A DNA stretch of 64,000 bases from Kineococcus rhizosphaerae (GTDB taxonomy: Bacteria > Actinomycetota > Actinomycetes > Actinomycetales > Kineococcaceae), in assembly GCF_003002055.1 (NCBI RefSeq), contig NZ_PVZF01000002.1, positions 186,001 to 250,000 of the forward strand. Reading direction: 5' to 3'. Positions 51,857-61,248 of this stretch are shown here, piece by piece. Under the pieces are notes generated by a model. It worked only from the letters and a program-made list of their open reading frames with translations. It did no database searches and was not told where the DNA came from. The translations under genes were made by a program, and so were the position numbers. The stretch's first letter is position 1. Each line of letters starts with the position of its first letter.

Positions 51857-53725
51857 GTGTCCCCGAGAGCCGCCGACGCACCGGCACCCGCCGCGACCGC
51901 GCCGGAGCTGCTGCGCAACTTCTGCATCATCGCCCACATCGACCACGGCAAGTCGACGCTGGCCGACCGCATGCTGCAGTTGACGGGTGTCGTCGACGAG
52001 CGGGCCATGCGCGCGCAGTACCTCGACCGGATGGACATCGAGCGCGAGCGCGGCATCACCATCAAGTCGCAGGCCGTCCGGATGCCCTGGGGCGTCGACG
52101 GCACCGACTACGCGCTGAACATGATCGACACCCCCGGCCACGTCGACTTCACCTACGAGGTGTCGCGGTCGCTGGCGGCGTGCGAGGGCGCGGTGCTGCT
52201 CGTCGACGCCGCCCAGGGCATCGAGGCGCAGACCCTGGCGAACCTCTACCTCGCCATGGAGAACGACCTCACGATCATCCCGGTCCTGAACAAGATCGAC
52301 CTGCCCGCCGCGCAGCCGGAGAAGTTCGCCGAGGAGCTGGCCAAGCTCATCGGCTGCGAGCCCGAGGACTGCCTGCGGGTGTCGGGCAAGACCGGCGTCG
52401 GCGTCGACCTGCTGCTCAACCACATCGTCCAGCAGATCCCCGCGCCCGTCGGGGACGCGGACGCCCCCGCCCGCGCGATGATCTTCGACTCGGTCTACGA
52501 CACCTACCGCGGTGTCGTCACCTACGTCCGCGTCGTCGACGGGATGCTCTCCCCGCGCGAGCGCATCGTCATGATGTCGACGAAGGCCACGCACGAACTC
52601 CTCGAGATCGGCGTCAGCTCGCCCGAGCCGACCCCCTCGAAGGGGCTCGGGGTCGGTGAGGTGGGCTACCTCATCACCGGGGTGAAGGACGTGCGCCAGT
52701 CCAAGGTCGGCGACACCGTCACCAACGCGGCGAAGCCGTCCACGCAGGCCCTCGGCGGGTACCGCGACCCCAAGCCCATGGTGTTCTCGGGGCTGTACCC
52801 GATCGACGGCTCGGACTACCCGCTGCTGCGCGACGCCCTCGACAAGCTCAAGCTCAACGACGCCGCGCTGTCCTACGAACCCGAGACGTCGGTGGCGCTC
52901 GGGTTCGGGTTCCGCATCGGGTTCCTCGGCCTGCTGCACCTGGAGATCGTCCGCGAGCGCCTCGAGCGCGAGTTCAACCTCGACCTCATCTCGACCGCGC
53001 CGAGCGTGCCCTACGAGGTGACGCTGGAGGACAAGCGCGTCGTGGAGGTGACGAACCCCTCGGAGTTCCCCGAGGGCAAGATCGCCGAGGTCCGCGAACC
53101 CGTCGTGCGCGCCACGATCCTGGCCCCCAGCGACTTCATCGGCGCCATCATGGAGCTGTGCCAGCAACGCCGCGGTGACCTGCAGGGCATGGACTACCTG
53201 TCCGAGGACCGCGTCGAGATGCGCTACCGGCTGCCGCTGGCCGAGATCGTGTTCGACTTCTTCGACCAGCTGAAGTCCCGCACCCGCGGCTACGCCTCCC
53301 TCGACTACGACGTGGACGGCGACCAGGCCGCGGACCTGGTGAAGGTCGACGTGCTGCTGCAGGGCGAGCAGGTCGACGCGTTCAGCCAGATCGTGCACCG
53401 CGACAAGGCGTACGGCTACGGCGTGATGATGGCCGGCAAGCTCAAAGACCTCATCCCGCGCCAGCAGTTCGAGGTGCCGATCCAGGCCGCCATCGGCGCG
53501 CGCGTCATCGCCCGCGAGAACGTCCGCGCCATCCGCAAGGACGTCCTCGCGAAGTGCTACGGCGGCGACATCACCCGCAAGCGCAAGCTGCTGGAGAAGC
53601 AGAAGGAGGGCAAGAAGCGCATGAAGATGGTCGGGCGGGTCGAGGTGCCCCAGGAGGCCTTCATCGCCGCGCTGTCCTCCGACGCCGCGGGCGACAAGTC
53701 GAAGGACAAGAACGTCAAGAAGTGA
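51857..53725 (+). CDS. lepA: Elongation factor 4 (LepA)
   Basis: 622 residues. The GTPase G1 loop is [12 protein letters not shown], switch I RGITIK, G3 DTPGHVDF, G4 NKID. EF-G-like domains follow, and the LepA-specific C-terminal domain ends in the basic [16 protein letters not shown] segment. LepA binds stalled or early ribosomes and aids translation or 30S maturation. GTG 51857 is chosen because the conserved part starts about 20 residues later and GAGAGG lies upstream; earlier in-frame codons would encode a Pro/Arg-rich extension. Confidence 0.97.
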   Translation: MSPRAADAPAPAATAPELLRNFCIIAHIDHGKSTLADRMLQLTGVVDERAMRAQYLDRMDIERERGITIKSQAVRMPWGVDGTDYALNMIDTPGHVDFTYEVSRSLAACEGAVLLVDAAQGIEAQTLANLYLAMENDLTIIPVLNKIDLPAAQPEKFAEELAKLIGCEPEDCLRVSGKTGVGVDLLLNHIVQQIPAPVGDADAPARAMIFDSVYDTYRGVVTYVRVVDGMLSPRERIVMMSTKATHELLEIGVSSPEPTPSKGLGVGEVGYLITGVKDVRQSKVGDTVTNAAKPSTQALGGYRDPKPMVFSGLYPIDGSDYPLLRDALDKLKLNDAALSYEPETSVALGFGFRIGFLGLLHLEIVRERLEREFNLDLISTAPSVPYEVTLEDKRVVEVTNPSEFPEGKIAEVREPVVRATILAPSDFIGAIMELCQQRRGDLQGMDYLSEDRVEMRYRLPLAEIVFDFFDQLKSRTRGYASLDYDVDGDQAADLVKVDVLLQGEQVDAFSQIVHRDKAYGYGVMMAGKLKDLIPRQQFEVPIQAAIGARVIARENVRAIRKDVLAKCYGGDITRKRKLLEKQKEGKKRMKMVGRVEVPQEAFIAALSSDAAGDKSKDKNVKK

Positions 53726-53748
53726 ATCGGGACGGGGAGGCGGGCCGG

Positions 53749-53754
53749 TAACCT
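53749..53754 (+). promoter_or_regulatory. Candidate -10 box, leaderless start of the LacI gene
   Basis: TAACCT is six bases before the GTG at 53761, so the regulator is probably translated from a leaderless mRNA. Confidence 0.5.
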
Positions 53755-53760
53755 GACGCG

Positions 53761-54846
53761 GTGACCCGCCCGCCCTCCCGCAAGGCCACGTCCCAGGACG
53801 TGGCCGACCTGGCCGGGGTGTCCCGCAGCGCGGTCTCCCTCGTCCTCAACGGCCGCGGCGACGGGAACATCGCCCCGGACAAGCAGGCCGCGATCCGCGC
53901 CGCCGCCGCGCAGTTGGAGTACGAACCCAACCCGTCGGCGGTCTCGTTGCGCAGCAGCCGGACCCGCACGCTGGGGATGGTCACCGACGCCATCGCCTCG
54001 ACGGCCTACGGCGGGGACCTGCTGCGCGGGGCGTCCGAGGCCGCGGCCCGTTCCGGGCACCTGCTCGTCCTCGTCGACACCCACTACGAGCAGCAGCGCG
54101 AGGCCGACGCGTACCGCACGCTCCGGGGGCGCCGCGTCGACGGGTTGCTGTTCGCCGCGATGAGCCTGCGCGAGTACGCCGTCCCCGCCGCAGCGGCGGG
54201 TGTGCCGTTCGCGCTCGCGAACTGCTACGACCCGGCCAGCCCGCAGGTCCCCGCGTTCGTCGCCGACGAGGTCGCCGGTGGCCGGGCCGCGGCGCGGTTG
54301 CTGCTCGAGGCGGGTCACCGCGACATCGTGCTGCTGGCCGGTGCCCGAGAGGCCGTGGCCAGCACCCTGCGCGAGGACGGGGTGCGCGCCGAGCTCACCG
54401 CGGCCGGGTGCCTGCTGCGGACGGTGGAGACGGGCTGGGACATCTCCGACGGCGTGGCCGCCGCCACGGCGGTCCTGTCCGGGCCCGGGCGGCCGACGGG
54501 GCTGGTGTGCGCGAACGACCGCGTCGCGGTCGGTGCCGTCCTCGCCGCGAACCGCCTCGGCCTCGACGTCCCGGGTGACCTGTCCGTCGTCGGGTACGAC
54601 GACGACGCCGCGCTCGCCGCGCCGATGGTGCCCGCGCTCACGACGATCGCGTTGCCGCACCGTCAGATCGGGGAGGCCGCCGTCGCCCGGGTCCTGAGCG
54701 ACCTGACCGGTGCGACGGAGGCGCGCACGACCGGACGCGCGACCGGGCACGGCACCGTCCTGGTGCCGTGCCCGGTCGTGGTGCGCGACTCGGTGGCGCC
54801 GCCGCGTCAGCCCACCGGCCGGGCCGGCGGTTCGCCCAGCAGGTAG
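53761..54846 (+). CDS. LacI family transcriptional regulator
   Basis: 361 residues. The N-terminal helix-turn-helix (about 10-33) reads TSQDVADLAGVSRSAVSLVLNG, given here by its ends TSQDVAD and SLVLNG, followed by the hinge helix NPSAVSLRSSRT and a periplasmic-binding-protein-like sugar domain. It lies tail-to-tail with the GH32 gene and the 3' ends overlap by 40 bases. It probably represses the fructan/sucrose locus through the paired ACACGTGT operator upstream of the binding-protein gene. Confidence 0.92.
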   Translation: MTRPPSRKATSQDVADLAGVSRSAVSLVLNGRGDGNIAPDKQAAIRAAAAQLEYEPNPSAVSLRSSRTRTLGMVTDAIASTAYGGDLLRGASEAAARSGHLLVLVDTHYEQQREADAYRTLRGRRVDGLLFAAMSLREYAVPAAAAGVPFALANCYDPASPQVPAFVADEVAGGRAAARLLLEAGHRDIVLLAGAREAVASTLREDGVRAELTAAGCLLRTVETGWDISDGVAAATAVLSGPGRPTGLVCANDRVAVGAVLAANRLGLDVPGDLSVVGYDDDAALAAPMVPALTTIALPHRQIGEAAVARVLSDLTGATEARTTGRATGHGTVLVPCPVVVRDSVAPPRQPTGRAGGSPSR

Positions 54847-56123
54847 CAGCGGGCCTGTCCGCGCACGTGCCAGACCGCGCCGGGCGCCGGGTAGGCGCGC
54901 AGCGTCGTCGCGCGGCCGGCCTCGAACACCTCGACGAGGCTGCCGTCGACGAGGATCCGGGCGGTCCCCTCGCGGCCGGCGGTGACGACCGTGCGCGCCG
55001 TCCCGCGCCGTCCGGTGAGCAGGAGTTCCACCGGGCCGTCCGCCTCGACCTCGAAGCTGCGCTCGGTGCGGACGGTGCCCGCGAGCGCTGCCCGGCGCAG
55101 GCCGAGGAGTTCGGGCGCGGGCTCCACGGCGGGACCGTCCGGTGTGGGCCGCAGGTCGCGCGGGAACGTGAGGACACCGGACCACCCGGAGGCCTCGACG
55201 TCGGCGGGGTCGCGCTCGTCCTCGCGCGACCACCCCCACACCAGGACGCGGCCGTCGTCGGTGGCGAGCAGTTGCGGGGCGTAGAACGTGCTGCCGCCGT
55301 CGAGCGCGCCACCGTCCGCGGGGACGAACCGCAGACCGGCGCCGGCCGGTTCGAGGTCACCCAGCAACCAGCTGACACCGTCCAGGGCGTGCGTCCCGTC
55401 CCGCCAGTGCCACAGGGACACCACGAGCAGCCAGCGGTCGCCGAAGGGGACCAGGTTCGGGCACTCCCAGGTGTTCGCGGGGGCCCACCGCGCGGCGAGG
55501 GGGTCGTCGGCGGTGAGGAGTTCCCCGGCCGGTTCCCAGGTGCGCAAGTCGTCGCAGCGCCACAGCAGCAACCGGCCGCGGCCCTGCGGGTGGCCGGCCC
55601 CCTGCACGGCCCAGCGGTGCCCGCCGTGGGTGAACAGGAACGGGTCCCGGACCTCCCGGACACCCTCCCGCGGGGCGGGCACGGCCACGGGAGCCGGCTC
55701 CCGGGTCCACGTCCGCAGCCCGTCGGTGGAGGTCGCGAGGAGCGTGACCGCGTGCTCCGGCCCGTCCGCGCCCACCCCGGTGTACACGGCCGTAGGGACG
55801 CGGTCCGGGCCGTCGAGGACGACGCTGCCGGTCCAGCACCCGACGGCGTCGGGGCCACCGGGGGCCGGACGCAGCGCGAGGGGTTCGGTGCGCCAGGTGA
55901 TGAGGTCGGCCGAACTCACGTGCCCCCAGCAGATGTCGCCGTGGACGGGGGCGGCGGGGTTGTGCTGGAAGAACACGTGCCACACGCCGTCGACGTGGGC
56001 GAGTCCGTTGGGGTCGTTCACCCAGCCGAGGGCGGGGCGGCCGTGCAGCACGGGGAAGGCGGGATCCGCAGGACCCGCCAGTCCCTCCGCCGTGCTGCGT
56101 CCGGTCGTCACGTCGGTGCTCAC
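54807..56123 (-). CDS. GH32 beta-fructosidase (sucrose/levan hydrolase type)
   Basis: 438 residues. WVNDPNG (34-40, nucleophile D37), RDP (159-161) and EC (220-221, acid/base E220) are the three GH32 motifs, in a five-blade propeller followed by a C-terminal beta sandwich. There is no signal peptide, so it acts on imported sucrose or fructo-oligosaccharides. GTG 56123 overlaps the permease stop by four bases. Last gene of the sugar operon. Confidence 0.93.
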   Translation of the reverse strand: MSTDVTTGRSTAEGLAGPADPAFPVLHGRPALGWVNDPNGLAHVDGVWHVFFQHNPAAPVHGDICWGHVSSADLITWRTEPLALRPAPGGPDAVGCWTGSVVLDGPDRVPTAVYTGVGADGPEHAVTLLATSTDGLRTWTREPAPVAVPAPREGVREVRDPFLFTHGGHRWAVQGAGHPQGRGRLLLWRCDDLRTWEPAGELLTADDPLAARWAPANTWECPNLVPFGDRWLLVVSLWHWRDGTHALDGVSWLLGDLEPAGAGLRFVPADGGALDGGSTFYAPQLLATDDGRVLVWGWSREDERDPADVEASGWSGVLTFPRDLRPTPDGPAVEPAPELLGLRRAALAGTVRTERSFEVEADGPVELLLTGRRGTARTVVTAGREGTARILVDGSLVEVFEAGRATTLRAYPAPGAVWHVRGQARCYLLGEPPARPVG

Positions 56124-56992
56124 TTGCCCACTCCTGCCGTCAGACCCTCGCGCAGCGGTCGCTGCCCGAGCACGAACACGACGAGGGCGGGCACCATCGA
56201 GAGCACCACCCCCGCCAGGACCGTCGACACGCTGCCCGTCCCGAGGTTGCCCTGCAGCGACACCAGACCCAGCGGCATCGTGAAGTTGCGTTCGGAGACG
56301 GTGAGGATCAACGGCCGGAAGAACTCGTTCCAGTGGTAGTTGAAGGCCAGGATCCCGACGATCGCCATGCCGGGCAGGGCCAGCGGCGCGTAGACGGACG
56401 AGAACGTCCGCAGCGGCCCGGCGCCGTCGATGGCGGCCGCCTCGGCGAGGTCGTCGGGCAGGCCGAGGAAGTACTGACGCATGAGGAAGGTGCCGAACGC
56501 GGTCGGGACCGCCGGCAGCACCAGGGCCAGCAGGGTGTCGGACAGCCCCATGCCGCGGATGAGCATGAACACCGGGACGATCGTCACCTGCAGCGGCACC
56601 ATCATGGTCGCGAGAACGACGGCGAAGAGGGCTCCGGAGCCCCGGAACTGCACGCGGGCGAAGACGTAGCCGGCCATGGCGGCCGTCACCATCTGCCCGA
56701 GGGCGCACAGCGAGGTGACGAGGACGCTGTTCCAGACGAGCAGGAGGACGTCGGCCTGCCGGAACACGTCGACGTAGGCGGAGAACCCGGGCTGGACCCC
56801 GGCGCCGGCCACCTGGGGCCGGAAGGACGTCCAGACCGTCCAGGCGACGGGACCGAGGGTGAGGAACACCGCGACCGCGAGGACGGCGAACTTCCCGACG
56901 GTGCCCGCGCGGGGCACCGGGCGACGCCGGACGGGTCGGGGTCCGGGGCGGACCTGCAGGCCGGACGCGCCGGCCGGGGAGAGCGTGGCCAT
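56120..56992 (-). CDS. Carbohydrate ABC transporter permease (MalG type)
   Basis: 290 residues, six membrane segments. The EAA loop reads EAAAIDGAGPLRTFSSVYAP. Together with the MalF-type permease and the binding protein it forms a CUT1-type sugar importer. A basic, Pro-rich N-terminal tail precedes the first helix. No ATPase gene is in the operon, so a shared MsiK-like ATPase elsewhere is expected. Confidence 0.93.
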   Translation of the reverse strand: MATLSPAGASGLQVRPGPRPVRRRPVPRAGTVGKFAVLAVAVFLTLGPVAWTVWTSFRPQVAGAGVQPGFSAYVDVFRQADVLLLVWNSVLVTSLCALGQMVTAAMAGYVFARVQFRGSGALFAVVLATMMVPLQVTIVPVFMLIRGMGLSDTLLALVLPAVPTAFGTFLMRQYFLGLPDDLAEAAAIDGAGPLRTFSSVYAPLALPGMAIVGILAFNYHWNEFFRPLILTVSERNFTMPLGLVSLQGNLGTGSVSTVLAGVVLSMVPALVVFVLGQRPLREGLTAGVGK

Positions 56993-57003
56993 CGTGGTTC
57001 CCC

Positions 57004-57963
57004 TCACTGGTGGAAGACGTAGCGGCGGCTGAGCCGGAACTGGACGGCGGTGACCGCCATGATGAGCAGGGTGAGGACGACGCCGATGGCGGCGGCCCGG
57101 CCGAACTGCAACTGCTGGAACGCGGACTCGAAGATCACCATGACCGCGGTGCGGGTCGAGTCGCCGGGACCGCCGCGCGTCAGGACGTACGGCTGGTCGA
57201 AGATCTGCAGGGCGTTGATGACCGCCATGACCGAGGCGACGAGCACGGTCGGGCTCAGCAGCGGCAGCGTGATCCAGCGGAACCGCGCCCAGCCCTCGAT
57301 GCCGTCGAGGGAACTGGCCTCGTAGACGTCGCGGGGGATCGCGGCCAGCCCGCCGACGAAGAGCAGGAACGAGAACCCGAAGTTCTGCCAGACGTAGACG
57401 AGCACGACGACGACCGCGGCACCCGTGGTCGAGGTGAGCCACGGCACGTCCGGCAGCCCGACCCCGGTGAGCACGGAGTTCACCAGGCCGAAGTCCTCGT
57501 TGAACAGGTACGCCATGACGAGCGAGACCGACGCCGCGGACAGGATCAGCGGGAAGAACAACGTGGACCGGAAGAACGACCGGAGCCATCCCGGCATCCT
57601 GGACTGGACCAGGACGGCCAGTCCCATCGCGATCCCGAGCTGCAGGGTGACGGCGACGACCACGAAGACGAACGTGTTGAGGAACGCGACGCGGACGGTC
57701 GGGTCGGCGCCGATGTCGACGAAGTTGTCCAGGCCCGCGAACGTCGGCGGGGTGATGACGTCCCAGCGGAAGAACGCCAGCAGCACCGAGGCCACGATCG
57801 GGACGAGCGTGAACAGCGCGATGCCGACGACGGTGGGAGCCAGGAAGAGGGTGACGAGGAGACGGCGGGCGCGTCGCTGCCGCGGGGTCTCCGGCCGTCG
57901 CCCGGCCGCCGGTGCGGTGCCGACCCGGAGGTCGGTCGTGGGGGTGGGGACCGTGGTGGCCAT
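57004..57963 (-). CDS. Carbohydrate ABC transporter permease (MalF type)
   Basis: 319 residues, six membrane segments. The EAA loop reads EASSLDGIEGWARFRWITLP. The ATG overlaps the stop of the binding-protein gene (TGATG). Partner of the MalG-type permease downstream in a CUT1 sugar importer. Confidence 0.93.
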   Translation of the reverse strand: MATTVPTPTTDLRVGTAPAAGRRPETPRQRRARRLLVTLFLAPTVVGIALFTLVPIVASVLLAFFRWDVITPPTFAGLDNFVDIGADPTVRVAFLNTFVFVVVAVTLQLGIAMGLAVLVQSRMPGWLRSFFRSTLFFPLILSAASVSLVMAYLFNEDFGLVNSVLTGVGLPDVPWLTSTTGAAVVVVLVYVWQNFGFSFLLFVGGLAAIPRDVYEASSLDGIEGWARFRWITLPLLSPTVLVASVMAVINALQIFDQPYVLTRGGPGDSTRTAVMVIFESAFQQLQFGRAAAIGVVLTLLIMAVTAVQFRLSRRYVFHQ

Positions 57964-59369
57964 CAGTTCACCGATCCGTTCCGCAGGGCGCGCTCGAGGT
58001 CGCGCTGCATCGTGCCGAGGGCGTCGCGCACCCCACCGCCGGCCGGTGCGGTCACCGCGGCGAGGACGTTCTTGACCAGGGCCGTCTCCACGGCCGCCTG
58101 CTGCGGCGGGGCCGGGATGGGGCCGGTGTCGGGGAAGCGGTCGAGGGTGTCGTAGAACACCGACCAGTGCTTCGGGCCGGTGCCGGCGTAGAAGGCGTCG
58201 TCCACCAGGGAGCGCCGCGCCGGGGTGGTGGTGGGTTCGGGGAAGGACAGTCGCATGCCCCGACGGGAGGAGCAGAACTTGATCCACTCCCAGGCCTCGT
58301 CCTTGCGCCGGGAGGTGCGCATGACGGCGTAGCCGGCGGAGCCGAACTGGTGGCGCTGGGTGCGGGCGCGGGGGAAGAACGTCACGTCGAAGTCGTCGGG
58401 TCCCATCCCGCCGTCGGCCAGGCCCTGGGCCCAGAACCCGCCGGCCGGGGTCATGCCGATGACACCCTCGGCGAAGCGCGCGACGAGTTCGTTCCCGCCG
58501 CCCTGCGCGGGGGAGGATCCCAGCCCCTCGGCGGTGATCTCCCGCAGGAACTCGAACGTCTCCAGGACGGCCGGGTCGTCGGCGCCGGCCTCGAGCCACT
58601 GGTACCCGCCTGAGCGGGTGGCCGCGGTCGGGTCACCGGCGTAGAACTTCCGCCAGAACCAGTCCCCGCCGCCCGCGCGGGACTCGCGCAGGAAGCTCGT
58701 GCCGTGCACGTAGAGCCAGGGCACGACCCCGCCCCACAGGCGGTTGGTCCAGAAGTACGGCCGGAACGAGGAACCGCCGGCACCCTGCCGCATGGTGCGG
58801 GCGACGGTGACGAAGTCGTCGACGGTCCAGTCGTCGGCGGGGCGGTCGAGACCGGCGCGCTGCAGGGCGCCGGCGTTGTAGTAGACGTTGGCGGCGTTGA
58901 AGTCGGCGGGGAGCATGAACAGCGACCCCTGGTACATGAAGGACTCGACGAGCGAGGGGTGCACGTCGTCGAAGTAGTCCTGCAGCTCGGCGGCGTCGCG
59001 GGTGACGAACTCGTCGAGCGGGTGGGCGAGCCGGTCGGCGAACAGCTGCGCGCCCTCGGTGGCGATGAGGCAGACGTCCGGCGGGGTCCCGGCCGCGACC
59101 ATCGTGAGGATCTTGGTGAAGAACTGGGTCCAGTCCTGGCCCTGAACGGCCTGCAGGCGGACGGGGATGTCGGGGTGGGTCTCGCGGAAGGCGTCCAGGA
59201 GGGCCTGCCGGGACTCCGCGTCGGCGGCCGTGCCGAGGATCGCCACGGTGAGGGCGTCCCCGTCGCGCCCGGGCACGTCGCGGCCGGTGAGGCGGTCCCA
59301 GGACAGCCCGGTGCCGAGGGCGGCCAGTCCGGTGACGCCGAGCACGGACCGGCGGGTGAGGTCTGCCAT
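57963..59369 (-). CDS. Sugar ABC transporter substrate-binding protein
   Basis: 468 residues. A Tat-type signal (LTRRSVLGVTGLAALG) starts the protein, with no cysteine lipobox, so it may be released or held by an uncleaved anchor. The mature part (LTVAILGTAADAESRQALLD, then PDVCLIATEGAQLFAD) is a MalE-like extracellular solute-binding fold of family 1. ATG 59369 has AAGGAG upstream; an in-frame upstream start at 59399 would overlap the operator. Expected cargo: sucrose or fructo-oligosaccharides, from the GH32 neighbour. Confidence 0.9.
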   Translation of the reverse strand: MADLTRRSVLGVTGLAALGTGLSWDRLTGRDVPGRDGDALTVAILGTAADAESRQALLDAFRETHPDIPVRLQAVQGQDWTQFFTKILTMVAAGTPPDVCLIATEGAQLFADRLAHPLDEFVTRDAAELQDYFDDVHPSLVESFMYQGSLFMLPADFNAANVYYNAGALQRAGLDRPADDWTVDDFVTVARTMRQGAGGSSFRPYFWTNRLWGGVVPWLYVHGTSFLRESRAGGGDWFWRKFYAGDPTAATRSGGYQWLEAGADDPAVLETFEFLREITAEGLGSSPAQGGGNELVARFAEGVIGMTPAGGFWAQGLADGGMGPDDFDVTFFPRARTQRHQFGSAGYAVMRTSRRKDEAWEWIKFCSSRRGMRLSFPEPTTTPARRSLVDDAFYAGTGPKHWSVFYDTLDRFPDTGPIPAPPQQAAVETALVKNVLAAVTAPAGGGVRDALGTMQRDLERALRNGSVN

Positions 59370-59395
59370 CGAGAGCTCCTTCGCGAGATGGCCTA

Positions 59396-59436
59396 ACACG
59401 TGTGAGGGAAGGATGAACCCGCTCCCTCACACGTGT
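59396..59436. promoter_or_regulatory. Paired LacI-type operator of the fructan/sucrose operon
   Basis: Two ACACGTGT palindromes (59396-59403 and 59429-59436) lie 33 bases apart, centre to centre, on the same face of the helix. They form the ends of a 13-base inverted repeat (ACACGTGTGAGGG / CCCTCACACGTGT). The block is 27 bases upstream of the binding-protein start. The LacI gene at the other end of the locus is the obvious candidate regulator. Confidence 0.75.
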
Positions 59437-59503
59437 CAACCGTCTGCGGTACCCGGCTCGCCGCCGCCCCAGCGCGGGTCCGACCCGCTGCTCCACCGGC
59501 TGG

Positions 59504-59555
59504 AGGCACACCTCGCGCCCTCCGGGACCGGTCCTGGAGGGCGCGAGGTGTGCCT
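59504..59555 (-). terminator. Long near-perfect hairpin after the LLM oxidoreductase gene
   Basis: Arms 59504-59523 and 59536-59555 are perfectly complementary over 20 bases, and the 12-base centre contains GGACC/GGTCC, so about 25 pairs form. It begins 19 bases after the LLM gene stop. There is no U tract. Probably a strong terminator insulating the sugar operon promoter. Confidence 0.8.
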
Positions 59556-59573
59556 TCGGCGTGTTCGGGGCCC

Positions 59574-60590
59574 TCAGGGCGTGGCGGGGGTCCAGCCCAG
59601 CCGCGGGCCGAGGTGGGTGGCCATGTCGGTGAGGATCTGCACGTAGTCGTCCTGCTCGAAGCCGAACGGCAGGGCGAAGACGACCTCGTCGACGAGCTGG
59701 AACCCGGCGTCGGCCCACAGGCGTTCGGCGAGTTCCTCGCTGGTGCCCAGCAGGTCCTGGGCGAACAGCAGCCGACCCGGGCCCTGCGGCACGCCGACCC
59801 GGGCCGACCGCCCGGCGACGTACGCGCGGTACTTCTCCACCTGCGCGCCGGTCGCGGAGTCGGTCGGGACGACGACGAGCCCCTGGGACGTGCGGCCCGC
59901 GGGGTTCAGCCCGGCGAACGCCCGCAGGTGCGAGGCCTGGACCTGCGCGAAGTCGGTGGACCCGCCCTCGGCCCGCACGACGCTGGAGGCGAGCAGGTTC
60001 AGCCCCTGCGACCCCGCCCACCGCGCCGACGTCAGGCTCGCGCCGCCGTACCAGAGCCGGTCGGCCAGGCCGGGGGAGTGCGGTTCGACGCGGTCGGAGA
60101 ACACCTCGACGCCCTGCGTCCCGGCGAAGTCGCTGGCCCGGTCCCCGCGCAGGAACCGGTGCAGGCGCAGGACGCGTTCGTAGCTGAAGTCCTCCACGTC
60201 GGCGGTGTCGGGGTAGAGGGACGCCTTGACGTGCTCCCACTGCATGGGCGGCCCGACGCTGACGCCGGGGTTCAGGCGCCCGCGCGCCAGGACGTCGACG
60301 GTGCCGAGGTCCTCGGCCAGCCGCAGCGGGTTCTCCCAGCCCAGCGGGGTGACGGCCGTGCCCAGGTGGATGCGGGAGGTCCGCTGGGTGAGCGCGGCGA
60401 GCACCGCGACCGGGGAGGAGATCCCCGGCTGCAGGTGCCGGTGCCGCAGCCACGCGCTGTCGAAACCGAGCCGCTCGCCCAGTTCGACGACCTGCAGCGT
60501 CGTCTCGTGCCCGGGTCCCGGGTCGGCCGGGTCGAACGACCCGATGGTCAAGAACCCCATGCGCCGCAGCGCGACACCTTCGACCGGCAT
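59574..60590 (-). CDS. LLM class flavin-dependent oxidoreductase
   Basis: 338 residues of the luciferase-like family: GFLTIGSFDP at the start, LGFDSAWLRHRH, RIHLGTAVTPLGWENPLR and a SWYGGAS-like segment (LWYGGAS). It is distantly related to the one at the left edge of the window. The ATG is one base after the PTH2-like stop, so the two genes share an mRNA. Substrate unknown. Confidence 0.87.
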   Translation of the reverse strand: MPVEGVALRRMGFLTIGSFDPADPGPGHETTLQVVELGERLGFDSAWLRHRHLQPGISSPVAVLAALTQRTSRIHLGTAVTPLGWENPLRLAEDLGTVDVLARGRLNPGVSVGPPMQWEHVKASLYPDTADVEDFSYERVLRLHRFLRGDRASDFAGTQGVEVFSDRVEPHSPGLADRLWYGGASLTSARWAGSQGLNLLASSVVRAEGGSTDFAQVQASHLRAFAGLNPAGRTSQGLVVVPTDSATGAQVEKYRAYVAGRSARVGVPQGPGRLLFAQDLLGTSEELAERLWADAGFQLVDEVVFALPFGFEQDDYVQILTDMATHLGPRLGWTPATP

Positions 60591-60591
60591 G

Positions 60592-61248
60592 TCAGACCGT
60601 CCCTTCGAAACCTGCGCTGGCGGTGACGGTCCCCGGAGGGACCTCGGTGAAACCCCCGTCGCGCACGTCGACGCGCTCGTGCTCGGGCAGCACCGGCGCT
60701 CCGACGACGACGCGCACGCCGGAACCGCTCTCCTGCCAGCGACCGGCCTGCGGCAGCCGTTCGAGGGCCAGTTGCGCCGCGTGCCCGACCTGGGCCGCGG
60801 CCTTGCCGGTGCTCATCGTCACGCCCGGGGTCAGCCGGATCGTCAGCACCCCGTCGGGTCCGGGGACCGCCAGGTCCTCCGGGTCGCTCAGGTCCAGGCC
60901 GCCGACCTGCAGGGGCCTGAGCAGGTCGGGGACGTCGTCGCGCGGGTGCGGGGCGAACACCCGCACCACGGCGTCGCCCGAGCTCGCCTCGGCGTGCGGC
61001 AGCCCGGCCGTGCGGTCCCACTTCGCCCCCCGCGCCCGGCGGCAGATCTTGCGGATGCGGCGGTCGCGCCAGGCCTGGACGGCGGCCCGCAGCTCACCGT
61101 CGGGCTCGGTGACGCGGGGGTCGGACAGCAGCAGCACGACGGCCCGGGCCGCCGCGACCAGGGTGTCGGTGTGGGTCGGGGCGGGGTCGCGCTCGACGCG
61201 CGCCACCAGCGAGAGCGACCACGGGTCGACCTCGTCGGGATCGGTCAC
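60592..61248 (-). CDS. Peptidyl-tRNA hydrolase 2 family protein
   Basis: 218 residues. The C-terminal part (about 130-215) is a PTH2-like domain: MSTGKAAAQVGHAAQLAL, then GVRVVVGAPVLPEHERVDV and a GGFTEVPPGTVT end. The N-terminal 125 residues (DPWSLSLVARVERD, AVVLLLSDPRV) are an actinobacterial extension seen with this family. Canonical PTH is usually elsewhere, so this is an accessory hydrolase or a protein with another role. GTG 61248 overlaps the esterase stop by four bases. Confidence 0.8.
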   Translation of the reverse strand: MTDPDEVDPWSLSLVARVERDPAPTHTDTLVAAARAVVLLLSDPRVTEPDGELRAAVQAWRDRRIRKICRRARGAKWDRTAGLPHAEASSGDAVVRVFAPHPRDDVPDLLRPLQVGGLDLSDPEDLAVPGPDGVLTIRLTPGVTMSTGKAAAQVGHAAQLALERLPQAGRWQESGSGVRVVVGAPVLPEHERVDVRDGGFTEVPPGTVTASAGFEGTV

